Shown here: positions 33,876 through 42,962 of the stretch, in pieces
How positions within the stretch are numbered: the stretch's first letter is position 1
Layout: each line of letters starts with the position of its first letter
Assembly: GCF_025452195.1 (NCBI RefSeq)
Contig: NZ_CP104970.1
Coordinates: 504,547-568,546 of the forward strand
Direction: 5' to 3'
Length of the DNA: 64,000 bases
Origin: Phyllobacterium zundukense
GTDB taxonomy: Bacteria > Pseudomonadota > Alphaproteobacteria > Rhizobiales > Rhizobiaceae
The notes under the pieces: generated by a model
Database searches by the model: none
What the model saw: the letters and a program-made list of their open reading frames with translations, nothing else
What the model was told of the DNA's origin: nothing
Made by a program: the position numbers and the translations under genes

Positions 33876-34973
33876 ATGGCTGAACCGATACTCGACGTGC
33901 TATCCGGCATCCGGACGGTTGATGAAATGGTTGCAACCTTCCATGATGAGAAACATTGCCGCAGATTGCTGGAAAGCATGGTGTGGCCGGAAGGCAGAAT
34001 TTGCCCTTCCTGTGGCTATCGACACTCGATAGCCATTGCCGGGCGGAACACGAGTAAACGGCGGGCTCGTCCAGGTCTCTATCAATGTTCCAATGGCGAA
34101 TGCCGCTTCCAGTTCACCGTGACGACACACACGCCATTGCACGCAACAAAACTGCCCTTGCGTGTCTGGCTGAAGGCCATGTGGCTGATGCTCCAGTCGG
34201 ACAAGGGTCTGTCCTCGGTACGGCTGGCCGAAATCGTCGGGGTAAGCCAGCCGACGGCCTGGCGTATGGGACATGCGTTGCGTCTCATGGTGGCGCGGGA
34301 GAATATGCTCGATGGCACAGTAGAGATCGACCATTTCTATCTCGGCGGCCGAGCGAGGAAGCAGCGGGACGAACCTCCTCCGGGACGGGGACGGAAAGGT
34401 CAGGCAAACACGGAGAAAACCCCGATTATAGCGATGGTACAACGACCCTCTGATATAGTCCCCGGCACTCTGGCCGGCGATGCGCGGGCCGCGGTTGTGA
34501 CAGGTCTTTCCTTGCGTGCGGCCGAGCGTGCTATTGAAACGCAGATTGAACCGGACGCGCATTTGATGAGCGACGAGGCAAAGGCATTCATGGCCATCGG
34601 TGAAAGTTTTGCCGGACATGAAACCGTGAATCATTCCAGCGGTGAATATGCCCGTGGGAATGTCCACGTCAATTCGACCGAGGGGTTCAACTCCCGCGTC
34701 AGGCGGACCATCGCCGGTGTTTTTCATCACATCAGTCCACAACATGCGGATCTGTATTTCCATGAGATCGGCTTTCGCTGGTCCCAGCGTGTTGTAACCG
34801 GAAGTGTGGTCCGGAAAACTCGGCACGGCCGGGAAACCATGCGAACTCTCTGGTCACGGGTGCCACCCGCGCTGCAACTTCTGAACGTTTTTCGCGCGGC
34901 CACGGGACGTCAGATGCGCAGAAGCCCGGACGGCGGGCTCATTATCAAATCAACTGTAGCTGCCTTTGGTTGA
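33876..34973 (+). CDS. IS1595-family transposase
   Basis: 365 residues from ATG 33876, favoured because AGGAG at 33864-33868 is about 8 nt upstream; ATG 33870 is the alternative. N-terminal zinc ribbon CPSCGYRHS with YQCSNGECRFQF, a helical DNA-binding part (SVRLAEIVGVSQPTAWRMGH), then the ISXO2-like DDE domain with EIDHFYLGG, HLMSDEAKAF and HVNSTEGFNSRVRR. All catalytic regions appear intact. The C-terminus STVAAFG is encoded within the right inverted repeat. Confidence 0.93.
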   Translation: MAEPILDVLSGIRTVDEMVATFHDEKHCRRLLESMVWPEGRICPSCGYRHSIAIAGRNTSKRRARPGLYQCSNGECRFQFTVTTHTPLHATKLPLRVWLKAMWLMLQSDKGLSSVRLAEIVGVSQPTAWRMGHALRLMVARENMLDGTVEIDHFYLGGRARKQRDEPPPGRGRKGQANTEKTPIIAMVQRPSDIVPGTLAGDARAAVVTGLSLRAAERAIETQIEPDAHLMSDEAKAFMAIGESFAGHETVNHSSGEYARGNVHVNSTEGFNSRVRRTIAGVFHHISPQHADLYFHEIGFRWSQRVVTGSVVRKTRHGRETMRTLWSRVPPALQLLNVFRAATGRQMRRSPDGGLIIKSTVAAFG

Positions 34974-34982
34974 TAAAGGCCC
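34959..34982. repeat. Right terminal inverted repeat of the IS1595-type element
   Basis: GCTGCCTTTGGTTGATAAAG followed by GCCC; exact complement of 33791-33814. It contains the transposase stop codon (34971-34973). Confidence 0.9.
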
Positions 34983-35107
34983 ACAACGCGGAGGGAGAAC
35001 AAACGGTGATTTTATCGGGCGCTCGTTGTAAAGAGAAGGGCTACCCTAGCAGAATTACTGAAGCGTGGTCCGAATGGGCAGCCTCCTGATAGCGTATCAG
35101 CCGTATC

Positions 35108-35149
35108 GTTAAAACGCCGCGCTTCCAAACGGGAGCGCGGCGTTTTGAA
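35108..35149 (+). terminator. Strong factor-independent terminator, probably bidirectional
   Basis: AAAACGCCGCGCT (35111-35123) pairs perfectly with AGCGCGGCGTTTT (35134-35146); three more pairs including a wobble reduce the loop to AAAC. A/T runs flank the GC stem on both sides. It lies between the IS and the broken MFS gene and no intact gene remains beside it. Confidence 0.8.
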
Positions 35150-35199
35150 ACTTTGAACCTAAATAAGATCCCGAAAGGCGATCCCATCATTCGGTTCTG

Positions 35200-36637
35200 C
35201 CCTACTTCAGCGGCTCGAGTGCCGACAACTTCAGCCGCCGAAGGGTGATGTTTGCAGGGCATTGCCTGATAGCATTGGCATCAACGACGCTGATGATTTC
35301 CGTGGGTCTGGGATTTGTCAGTCCCTGGCTAATTCTCGCATTAGGCTTCTTGGCCGGCTGCGGTTTCGCCTTGAATGATCCGGCCTGGCACGCTTCCGTT
35401 GGCGACCTCCTTGACAAGCGCGACATTCCGGCTGCGGTAACGCTTATGTCTGTCGGATATAACGTTGTGCGCAGCGTTGGTCCGGCTTTGGGGGGCGTGA
35501 TCCTGGCCTTCTTTGGTCCTCTGGCCGCTTTCGCCTTAGCCGCGCTGAGTAATCTCGCGCCTCTGAGTCGCAATATGGCGCACCAAATGGCAAGTTCGCT
35601 CTTCTCCTCTCCCTCGTGAGACAATGACGACAGCTATTCACGACGGGGTGCGCTTCACGGTGATTTCCTTGGAGATCAGGGCGGCGATCTTCCGTGCAGC
35701 ATTTTTTGGATTGGCAAGCATCTCCATCCTCGCGCTGCTGCCTCTGGTCGTCCGAGATCAGTTGAAAAGCGGGCCCATCGTCTACGGCATTCTATTGGCC
35801 GGGTTCGGCATGGGTGCTTTCATCGCGGGCATGAGCAACGGCTTCCTTAGGCGGATCATATCTCAACATAGGCTGTGCGTGCTCGCCTCCGTAGCTTGTG
35901 CTGCATGTTGCCTTTCCTTGGCCCTTACATCGTCGGTCGCTGTGGCTGCGATTTCGCTGGCACTCGGCGGCGCGGGTTGGCTTATCACCTGGACGGGCAT
36001 TGACGTGTCGGTGCAGCTGGCAAGCCCAAGGTGGGTTGTCGGCCGTACGCTCTCGATCTACTACGCCTTGAGTGCTGGCGGTATGGCTGCCGGCAGCTGG
36101 ATCTGGGGTGCTGTCGCCCAGAACTACTCCTTGGCCTGGGCTTTGGAGGGCGCCGCAGGGACTTTGTTGCTGGTTGCAGCAGCCGGAATACTGTTGCCGA
36201 CACGTCCTTGGAAAGAAGCGGATCAAGAAAGCGCGGATTTTCACCCTCCGGAGCTGGCGCTCGATCTGACGTCCAGAAGTGGCCCCATCGTTGCCCGAGT
36301 GGAGTATTCCATATCCGAGGAGAATATCGACGCCTTCCTGGATTGCATGCGCGCAAGGCGGCACGTTCAGAGCCGCGCCGGTGCTAGAAACTGGACGCTC
36401 CAGCGCAACCTCCAAACGCCTTCATTTTGGACCGAGACATTCCGCACGCCAACCTGGATGGCCTTTCTTCGACTGAATCATCGGCTCACGGCAGCGGATA
36501 ACGAACTAGGCCAGCATCTTCTCGCGCTGCATGATGGAGAGCATTCTCCGCATACAACGCTTTCGATTGAGCGGACGACCGAAGCAGCCCGTGACCGTGC
36601 GCAACCAGTTACACTCGTTTCACGTCTTCCGAGGTGA
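35200..36637 (+). pseudogene. MFS_3-type major facilitator transporter, 5'-truncated and frameshifted
   Basis: Frame 1 (to 35619) starts inside the domain at SADNFSRRRVMFAGHCLIAL and contains FALNDPAWHASVGDLLDKRD and SVGYNVVRSVGPALGGVILA. Near 35585 homology moves to the frame of 35624-36637 (TKWQVRSSPLPRETMTTAIH then DGVRFT), which has the second helix bundle and a soluble C-terminal domain (ARVEYSISEENIDAFLDCMR, TPTWMAFLRLNHRLTAADNE), a known extension of this MFS subgroup. About 60-80 N-terminal residues are missing. The 337-codon frame from ATG 35624 may be expressed but would be only half a transporter. Confidence 0.75.
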
Positions 36638-36751
36638 CGTTGCGATGAAACTATCAGCCAATGAACTAGTGTGCATACCGTGGGCTTCGGTGCCAGGAAA
36701 ACTGGCGGACGCTGGGCACACAGTCCTCGCGCAGGCACCGCCGCGCTGACC

Positions 36752-37128
36752 GCAACCGTCCCTGGCGGCATCTGCGTCGGCAAGACCATCCTCTACGGGA
36801 TCCTGGTCGCGACCATCGCGATCCCGGGAATGGTGACCGTCGGACCGGTCTTTCTTGCCTACAAGGACTTCATCCCAGTCGCGGTCCTAACATTGTTCTC
36901 CTACTTCAAGGCGATTCTCAAGGAACTCGACGAAGCGGCGGCGATGGACGGATACAGTCTGCTTGACACTATGTTCAGGATCATCTTTCCGGTCACCATG
37001 CCGGGCTGCGCAGTAACGTTTCTTCTGCTGTTCATCGCGGCTGGGACGACTTTCTGTTCGCCTCCACGCCAACCATCACGCCGGATGCCCGACTTCTGAC
37101 GTCCGCCTTTTCGACCATCCGTAATTAA
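36752..37128 (+). pseudogene. Scrap of a CUT1-type ABC sugar permease (MalG-like)
   Basis: The frame to 37099 reads KTILYGILVATIAIPGMVTV then GPVFLAYKDF, next an internal deletion, KAILKELDEAAAMDGYSLLD (the EAA loop) and FRIIFPVTMPGCAVTFLLLF. A frameshift near 37045 moves the end, GWDDFLFASTPTITPDARLL, to another frame. About 110 of 280 residues survive. It is not functional. Confidence 0.72.
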
Positions 37129-37439
37129 TTCACGAGAGCCGAGGGCGTAATTGGGCCGAGGAAACGGTCGATCCCGAATGCAGACTTCACTCTTCTGAGA
37201 CCCGATGTTCTTTCAGCATCCAGCAAGAGATGTCCTATGCTAAAGTTTCGACCAGCACGTTATTGGGTTGCAGGCCTCGCGGCGTGGCAGTAGCCTGATT
37301 CCGAGGCGCTCAAATTTCTGCCCCGACGACACCCACTCGAGTCAGATCTGCAGCCACCGAGACCAAGAGTGAATTTGTCACCGGCACTAAGCGACCGTCG
37401 CACTAGTTTTGCCCGGGAAGGAACGGCTTCGCCACTGTT
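37129..37439. other. Gap without a supported gene
   Basis: Only very short open frames. No inverted repeat, insertion end or promoter stands out. It lies 3' of both the permease scrap and the gabD-like gene. Confidence 0.4.
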
Positions 37440-38915
37440 TTAGAGCCCGCCCATGCAGAGATACTTCATCTCGAGATAATCCTCCAGCCCGTGATGGGAT
37501 CCTTCTCGGCCAATACCTGATTGCTTGATGCCGCCGAACGGGGCTGCCTCGGATGACATACGGCCTGTGTTTATGCCGACCATGCCATATTCCAGAGCTT
37601 CAGCGACGCGCCAGACGCGCTTGAGGTTGGACGCATAAAAGTATGCCGCGAGACCGTAGATGGTGTCATTGGCTTCGCGAACGACCTGCTCGGCATCTTC
37701 AAAGCGGATGATCGGCGCTAACGGGCCAAAGGTCTCCTCCTGAGCCAGCCGCATGGTGCTGACCACGTCCTTGATTACGGTGGGCACAAAGAACGTTCCG
37801 GAGCCGCCGACGCGGACGCCACCGCATTCGATCTTCGCTCCTTTTCGAACGGCATCATCCACATGCGCTTCGATCTTCGCCAGCGCATATGTGTCGATCA
37901 GTGGACCGATCGCGACATCCGGATCGAAGCCATCGCCAACCTGCAGGCCCCGGACACGCTCGGTGAACTTCTGCGTGAACTCATCGTACACTTTGGACTG
38001 GACGTACAGGCGATTGGCGGAGACGCAAGTTTGCCCGGCGTTGCGAAACTTCGCCTGTATCGCACCATCGACGGCAGCATCGATGTCCGCATCATCAAAG
38101 ACGATGAAGGGGGCGTTGCCTCCGAGCTCGAAGCTTATCCTCTTTATCTGATCCGAACATTGCCGCATGAGCAGCCGTCCGACCTCGGTCGATCCTGTGA
38201 AACTGATCTTGCGGACCTTAGGGTTGGAGCACAGTTCGCGGCCAACCGCGTCACCTTCCGACGCGTAGATCAGATTGAGGACGCCCTCGGGAAAGCCAGC
38301 CGTCTGAGCAAGCACGAACATGGCGCCGGCGATAAGAGGTGTTTGCTCCGCAGGCTTCAGGATAACGGTACAGCCAGCAGCCAACGCCGGCGAGATTTTG
38401 CGGGCGACCATCGACGCTGGAAAATTCCAGGGCGTAATTGCACCGACCACACCGACCGGTTGCTTGATCACCAGCAGCCGCCTGTCGTTTGAGGGTGCCG
38501 AGATCGTCTCGCCATAAATGCGGTTTGCCTCTTCTGCATACCATTGGAGATAGGCTGCTGCATGGGCGATTTCGGACTTCGCTTCAGCCAGAGGTTTTCC
38601 CATTTCGGCCGTCAGGATTGCAGCGAGATCGTCGCTGTTCTCGAGGATCAGTTGATGCCATTTCCATAAGACATCCGAGCGCTCTCGGGCCGTGAGCCCG
38701 GCCCAATGTCCTTGGGCGGCATGAGCTTTGTCAATCGCTTTGGTAACATCCTCAGCGCCCATGTCCGGAAGTTCTGCCAACAGCTCCCCTGTGGAGGGAT
38801 TGAAGACTGGAAAGCGCTTCGTGGAATCCGGAGTGGTCGGGCCAGCCACAGAAGCCAAATGGCGAAACCGCTCGGGATTTATGAGATGCCTTGTTAGCGA
38901 CTGCATCACGGTCAT
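37440..38915 (-). CDS. gabD: NAD(P)-dependent succinate-semialdehyde dehydrogenase-type aldehyde dehydrogenase
   Basis: 491 residues from ATG 38915, chosen because GAGGAGGAA lies 7-15 nt upstream; an in-frame start at 39035 adds 40 unrelated residues. ALDH features are WNFPASMVARKISPALAAGC, FTGSTEVGRLLM, the catalytic Glu in SFELGGNAPF and Cys in NAGQTCVSANR. The C-terminus EAAPFGGIKQSGIGREGSHH is typical of GabD-type enzymes. Probable reaction: succinate semialdehyde to succinate; other semialdehydes are possible. It is the last gene of the dad-type cluster, 128 nt after the Rid gene. Confidence 0.88.
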   Translation of the reverse strand: MTVMQSLTRHLINPERFRHLASVAGPTTPDSTKRFPVFNPSTGELLAELPDMGAEDVTKAIDKAHAAQGHWAGLTARERSDVLWKWHQLILENSDDLAAILTAEMGKPLAEAKSEIAHAAAYLQWYAEEANRIYGETISAPSNDRRLLVIKQPVGVVGAITPWNFPASMVARKISPALAAGCTVILKPAEQTPLIAGAMFVLAQTAGFPEGVLNLIYASEGDAVGRELCSNPKVRKISFTGSTEVGRLLMRQCSDQIKRISFELGGNAPFIVFDDADIDAAVDGAIQAKFRNAGQTCVSANRLYVQSKVYDEFTQKFTERVRGLQVGDGFDPDVAIGPLIDTYALAKIEAHVDDAVRKGAKIECGGVRVGGSGTFFVPTVIKDVVSTMRLAQEETFGPLAPIIRFEDAEQVVREANDTIYGLAAYFYASNLKRVWRVAEALEYGMVGINTGRMSSEAAPFGGIKQSGIGREGSHHGLEDYLEMKYLCMGGL

Positions 38916-39043
38916 CCCGTGTTCCTCCTCATAGTTTGAACTGGCAGCTTCCGTAAGGGTATGCGGAAGGGAAGGGCCGAAGCCAGGACATATATGATCG
39001 CTTCGGCATTTTCCATTGTGGGCCGCCTGCCGCAATTGCCCGG

Positions 39044-39424
39044 CTACTTGAGAGCGATAACCGCCTCGATTTCAACTGTCGCCCCCTTTGGCAACGCCTT
39101 TACTTCGTAACAGGCGCGCGCGGGATAGGGCATTGTGAAGAAGCCGGCATAGACGCGATTGACCTCCGCAAAGTCGCCGAGGTCCGTCAGGAGCACGGTC
39201 GTCTTGACAGTTTTTGACAATTCGGTGCCTGCGGCCCTTGCAATCGCGGCAAGGTTTTTGAGGCACTGCTCGGCCTGTTCAACGGCGTTGGTGGAGTTGA
39301 ATTCGCCCGAAGCGGGATCGATTGGCAACTGCCCGGACACGAACAACAGGTCGCCGACCTTGATTGCCTGAGAATAGGGGCCGACAGTCTCCGGAGCATC
39401 CGGGGTGGAAACTTGTTCGATCAA
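39044..39424 (-). CDS. Rid-family (RidA-like) reactive imine deaminase
   Basis: 126 residues. GPYSQAIKVGDLLFVSGQLP near the N-terminus and the catalytic Arg in the PARACYEVKALPKGA motif followed by VEIEAVIAL show an active-type Rid protein. RidA hydrolyses 2-imino acids released by amino-acid oxidising enzymes. It lies 37 nt after dadA, whose product makes exactly such imino acids, so a clean functional pair. Confidence 0.92.
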   Translation of the reverse strand: MIEQVSTPDAPETVGPYSQAIKVGDLLFVSGQLPIDPASGEFNSTNAVEQAEQCLKNLAAIARAAGTELSKTVKTTVLLTDLGDFAEVNRVYAGFFTMPYPARACYEVKALPKGATVEIEAVIALK

Positions 39425-39461
39425 AGGTCAGTCCTCCATAGGTGATTAATGTGATGTTTGC

Positions 39462-40718
39462 TCACGCGTAGCGGCTCATTGCCAGATCGGTGGCGTCGAT
39501 TTCCGGCTTGCTACCGGAGACGAGATCGGCAATGACGCGGGCCGAGCCGGAACTCATCGTCCAGCCAAGCGTGCCGTGGCCGGTGTTGAGAAACAAGCCC
39601 GCGATTTTTGTCGGGCCGATCACCGGGGTACCATCCGGCGTCATCGGCCTAAGGCCAGACCAGAAGGTGGCCGTGCTGGCGTCCCCCCCGGGAAAAAGAT
39701 CCATGACGGAATGCTCGAGCGTTTTCCGGCGGGCCTGTCCGAGATCGTTGGTGTAGCCAGAGATTTCCGCCATGCCGCCGACGCGGATGCGGTCACCAAG
39801 CCGCGTGATGGCGATCTTGTAGGTCTCGTCCATAACCGTCGATTCCGGCGCGCGCGAGGCGTCGAGGATCGGAACAGTCAATGAATAGCCCTTGACCGGG
39901 TAGACGGGCAGTTTGATGCCGTAGGGCTTCAAGAAAAGGGGCGAATAGCTGCCGAATGCCACCACGACCGCATCTGCGCTTATTATTCGTTCGCGGTTCG
40001 TCGCAACCCCGCGCACGCGCCGCCCTCCCTCGACATCGAGCCGTTTGACGACCGTGTTGTACACGAAGCGGACACCGATGCGTTCTGCAATTTTGGCTAA
40101 TGCGTTGGTGAACTTGAAACAGTCGCCGGTCTCGTCCTTCGGCGTCAGCAGACCGCCGACGATCTTTTCGCGCACATGGTTCAGCGCCGGTTCGGCACGA
40201 ATGCAGCCGTCGCGATCAAGAACCTCATAGGGTATACCGTCGGTGGCCAGAGCCTTGACGTCCTTGCCCGAGGCATCGAGCTGTGCCTGGGTTCGGAAGA
40301 GCTGCAACGTCCCCTGCATGCGTTCGTCATAGGCAATACCGGTTTCCTGGCGCACATCAGCAAGCGAAATGCGGCTGTAGTCTGCCAGACGCAGCATACG
40401 GCTCTTGTTGATGGCGTAGCGCTCAGAGGTGCAGTTGGAGAGCATCCTCACCAGCCAGGAGAGCATGGCTGCGTCGACCTTAGGGCGCAGGACCAACGGC
40501 GCGTGCTCCATGATCAGCCATTTCATTGCCTTCAGAGGAATGCCGGGCGCTGCCCAAGGCGAGCAATAGCCGAAGGATACCTCTCCGGCATTCGCAAAGC
40601 TCGTTTCCAGTGCCGGACCTTCCTGGCGATCAATGACGATAACCTCGTGTCCTGCCTTGGCGAGCTGATAAGCGGAGGTCACGCCGATGATGCCGGCGCC
40701 CAGAACAATGACTTTCAT
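39462..40718 (-). CDS. dadA: D-amino acid dehydrogenase
   Basis: 418 residues. N-terminal FAD-binding motif [20 protein letters not shown]; further DAO-family segments [30 protein letters not shown], and C-terminal [20 protein letters not shown] with [15 protein letters not shown]. DadA oxidises D-alanine and other D-amino acids to 2-oxo acids and ammonia, passing electrons to the respiratory chain at the membrane. It follows alr by 24 nt; together they convert L-alanine to pyruvate through the D form. Confidence 0.95.
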   Translation of the reverse strand: MKVIVLGAGIIGVTSAYQLAKAGHEVIVIDRQEGPALETSFANAGEVSFGYCSPWAAPGIPLKAMKWLIMEHAPLVLRPKVDAAMLSWLVRMLSNCTSERYAINKSRMLRLADYSRISLADVRQETGIAYDERMQGTLQLFRTQAQLDASGKDVKALATDGIPYEVLDRDGCIRAEPALNHVREKIVGGLLTPKDETGDCFKFTNALAKIAERIGVRFVYNTVVKRLDVEGGRRVRGVATNRERIISADAVVVAFGSYSPLFLKPYGIKLPVYPVKGYSLTVPILDASRAPESTVMDETYKIAITRLGDRIRVGGMAEISGYTNDLGQARRKTLEHSVMDLFPGGDASTATFWSGLRPMTPDGTPVIGPTKIAGLFLNTGHGTLGWTMSSGSARVIADLVSGSKPEIDATDLAMSRYA

Positions 40719-40742
40719 AATTTCCTCACTGGAAAGAAATGA

Positions 40743-41873
40743 TCAGCGATATCGCCGCTGATATCGGTGGCCGAGACTGGTCAAGATTTCATAGGAGATG
40801 GTTCCGGCATCGCGCGCAATGTCCTCGATCGACTGATGCGGGCCAATGACTTCCACAAGACTGCCCAGCGTCAGCCGGCCTTTCGGCAGTGCGGTAATGT
40901 CGATGGTAATGCTGTCCATCGAGACGCGCCCGACGACAGGCAAGCGCACGCCATCGCAATAGACCGCTCCCTTGCTGCTCAGGCTACGCAACAGGCCGTC
41001 GGCATAGCCTGCGGCAATGGCGGCGAGTCGGGTTTCGCCCTGGGTGACATGGGTGCCGCTATAGCCGACCCGCGCGCCGGACGGCACGGTACGCGTTTGC
41101 ACCACGGCGACATCGAGCCGGACGACCGGCTCCATCGGGTTCGGCCCGCAGGCTGTTGGTGCGCCACCGTAAAGCGCGATGCCAGGCCGGGTGAGGACGC
41201 CGTGATAGGACTGGCCGAGAAAGATGCCGCCGGAATTGGCGAAGCAAATGTCGAAGCCGGGGAATTCATTGGCGATGCGGTTCATCTCGGCGAGCTGGTC
41301 GCCATTCTGCTCGCTCTCCGCATCGTCGGCGGAGGCTAGATGGCTCATGATGAACAGGATATCGACCATACCGCAGGTTTTCAAAGTAGCGGCGAGGGCC
41401 GTTCGTTCTTCTGGCGGAACGCCCAGACGTGACATGCCTGTGTCGAATTGCAGCACGGCCGGCAGGCGGCGATGAAGCCGCTGGGCGGCATTTCTCCATT
41501 GCTGCAACTGTTCCAGAGAATTGATCACGGGGATGATGCCGCCTTCGGCGCAGGCAATCTCATTGCCGGGCAGCAATCCATTCAGCACAAAGACCTGTGC
41601 GTCGCGGGAAAGAAGAGGCCTAAGGCCCAAGGCTTCAACGAAATGTGCCACGAAGAAATGGCGACAGCCGTGGGCATAAAGCGTCTTGGCGACTTGTTCG
41701 GCGCCGAGTCCATAAGCGTCGGCCTTGACGACGGCAGCCGCACGCGCCGGTGCAACCTCCATCGACAGCTTCTCGTAATTGCGGGCAAGAGCGCCAAGAT
41801 CGATCGTCAGATAGCCTGAAGCGGGGTCGATGCTGGTTCTGTGGCGGGGCTGATGTAAAATCGGGCTGTCCAT
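40743..41873 (-). CDS. alr: Alanine racemase (catabolic, DadX type)
   Basis: 376 residues. PLP-Lys motif AAVVKADAYGLGAEQ near residue 48, catalytic Tyr region GARVGYSGTHVTQGETRLAA, SMDSITIDI, and the C-terminal DIARDAGTISYEILTSLGHR are all in place. It interconverts L- and D-alanine. Being first in the dad operon and divergent from an Lrp-type regulator suggests the catabolic role (DadX) rather than cell-wall supply. A decayed copy is at 44695-45063. Confidence 0.95.
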   Translation of the reverse strand: MDSPILHQPRHRTSIDPASGYLTIDLGALARNYEKLSMEVAPARAAAVVKADAYGLGAEQVAKTLYAHGCRHFFVAHFVEALGLRPLLSRDAQVFVLNGLLPGNEIACAEGGIIPVINSLEQLQQWRNAAQRLHRRLPAVLQFDTGMSRLGVPPEERTALAATLKTCGMVDILFIMSHLASADDAESEQNGDQLAEMNRIANEFPGFDICFANSGGIFLGQSYHGVLTRPGIALYGGAPTACGPNPMEPVVRLDVAVVQTRTVPSGARVGYSGTHVTQGETRLAAIAAGYADGLLRSLSSKGAVYCDGVRLPVVGRVSMDSITIDITALPKGRLTLGSLVEVIGPHQSIEDIARDAGTISYEILTSLGHRYQRRYR

Positions 41874-41996
41874 GTCCGTCTCCGTATCGGAGCGAACCTA
41901 TTGAAGGAACCGCGCAATTGTCAGCCTATCAGTGATTGATTATTGCATAAATTCCGGATTATTGGAAGAAACGTTGGTATTTTGGAATAATGTGTT
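41874..41996. promoter_or_regulatory. Divergent alr / lrp control region
   Basis: 123 nt between the two starts, AT-rich towards the lrp side. The stretch 41943-41990 has repeated TTGGAA/TTCC elements, including TTCC-N8-GGAA (41951-41966), plausible Lrp-type binding sites. No confident -35/-10 pair was assigned. Confidence 0.4.
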
Positions 41997-42458
41997 ATGG
42001 CTACCTTGGATAAGATCGACCGGAATATCTTACGGCTTCTCCGTGTCAATGCGCGCATGAGCAATGCGGCCGTGGCGGCGGAAATCGGGCTGTCGCCCTC
42101 GGCCTGCCTGAGACGGATCAAGCTGATGGAAAAGGCGGGCGTCATTAGCGGCTATACTGCGCTTATCGACACATCGAATGTCGAAGCGATGATAGCGGTG
42201 ATAATCAACATCACGCTGGAGCGGCAGACTGAGGAATACCTCAACCGATTTGAAGCCGCTGTCCGTAAAAGCCCCGAGATCCGTGAGTGCTATTTGATGA
42301 CCGGCGGTTCGGACTACATGCTACGGGTGGATGTAGAAAATGCTGGCCAATTTGAGCGCATCCACAAGGAAATTCTGTCTACGCTGCCCGGCGTCCTGCG
42401 GATTCACTCCAGCTTTTCGATCCGAAATGTTCTGGCCTCCCTGAGGACAGGTCGCTGA
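41997..42458 (+). CDS. Lrp/AsnC-family transcriptional regulator (DadR-like)
   Basis: 153 residues. The helix-turn-helix spans about residues 8-55 (NAAVAAEIGLSPSACLRRIK), followed by the RAM effector domain (ITLERQTEEYLNRFEAAVRK, ECYLMTGGSDYMLRVDVENA). It is divergent from the alr-dadA-rid-gabD operon, the standard arrangement of dadR, an activator responding to alanine. A broken paralogue lies at 45197-45645. Confidence 0.93.
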   Translation: MATLDKIDRNILRLLRVNARMSNAAVAAEIGLSPSACLRRIKLMEKAGVISGYTALIDTSNVEAMIAVIINITLERQTEEYLNRFEAAVRKSPEIRECYLMTGGSDYMLRVDVENAGQFERIHKEILSTLPGVLRIHSSFSIRNVLASLRTGR

Positions 42459-42962
42459 TCAACATCGATCAAGAATGGTAGCCCTCGTTGCTACCCGCCT
42501 CGACCAACCGCTCAGATCTTCCGCCGCGGAATCGCTGATGCATATGTATTCATAGCAGATAAATGGCGATCGGCACGCTTGAGCTCTTCCAGAGATGCGA
42601 TCATGTGATGCCAGCATCGAGGGGAGTGAATTACGATGTCCTAATCTGCGCCAGACTTGCGTGCGCACATGGCTGCGATTTTCAAACTCACCAGGGCGCA
42701 TGATGGCCGGTTGGCTCCGCGCACCTGTGTCGAACAGGTGCCGACAGCAGCCCTTTTCAAGCGCACTCCCCCGAATAGGACTGAACCAGCACTACCGGGA
42801 ACGGCAGCGCCTGCGCGACTGGACCATTGGTCCTGATGACGATTGATCATACGTAGGGGAAGCTACTTGCGCAACGCTGGGCCATTCCTTCTGCCAAACG
42901 AGCTCGCCGCTTCCCATCGAAATAGGAAGGTAAGAAGGCTATTTGTTGCGGATGGCTCTGAA
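42459..42962. other. Gap without a supported gene
   Basis: Short frames on both strands (80 and 83 codons) lack family resemblance. No insertion ends or strong hairpins were noticed; probably 3' flanking DNA of two convergent genes. Confidence 0.4.

Larger units (their letters stand above)
33791..34982 (+). mobile_element. Complete IS1595-family (ISXO2-like) insertion sequence
   Basis: 1192 bp bounded by 24-bp perfect inverted repeats: 33791-33814 (begins GGGCCTTTATCAACC) and 34959-34982. ACAACG occurs directly outside both ends (33785-33790 and 34983-34988), a probable target duplication, although 8 bp is usual for the family. One transposase gene fills the element and its stop codon lies in the right repeat. 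It interrupts DNA next to the AbiEii stub and may still be mobile. Confidence 0.88.
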
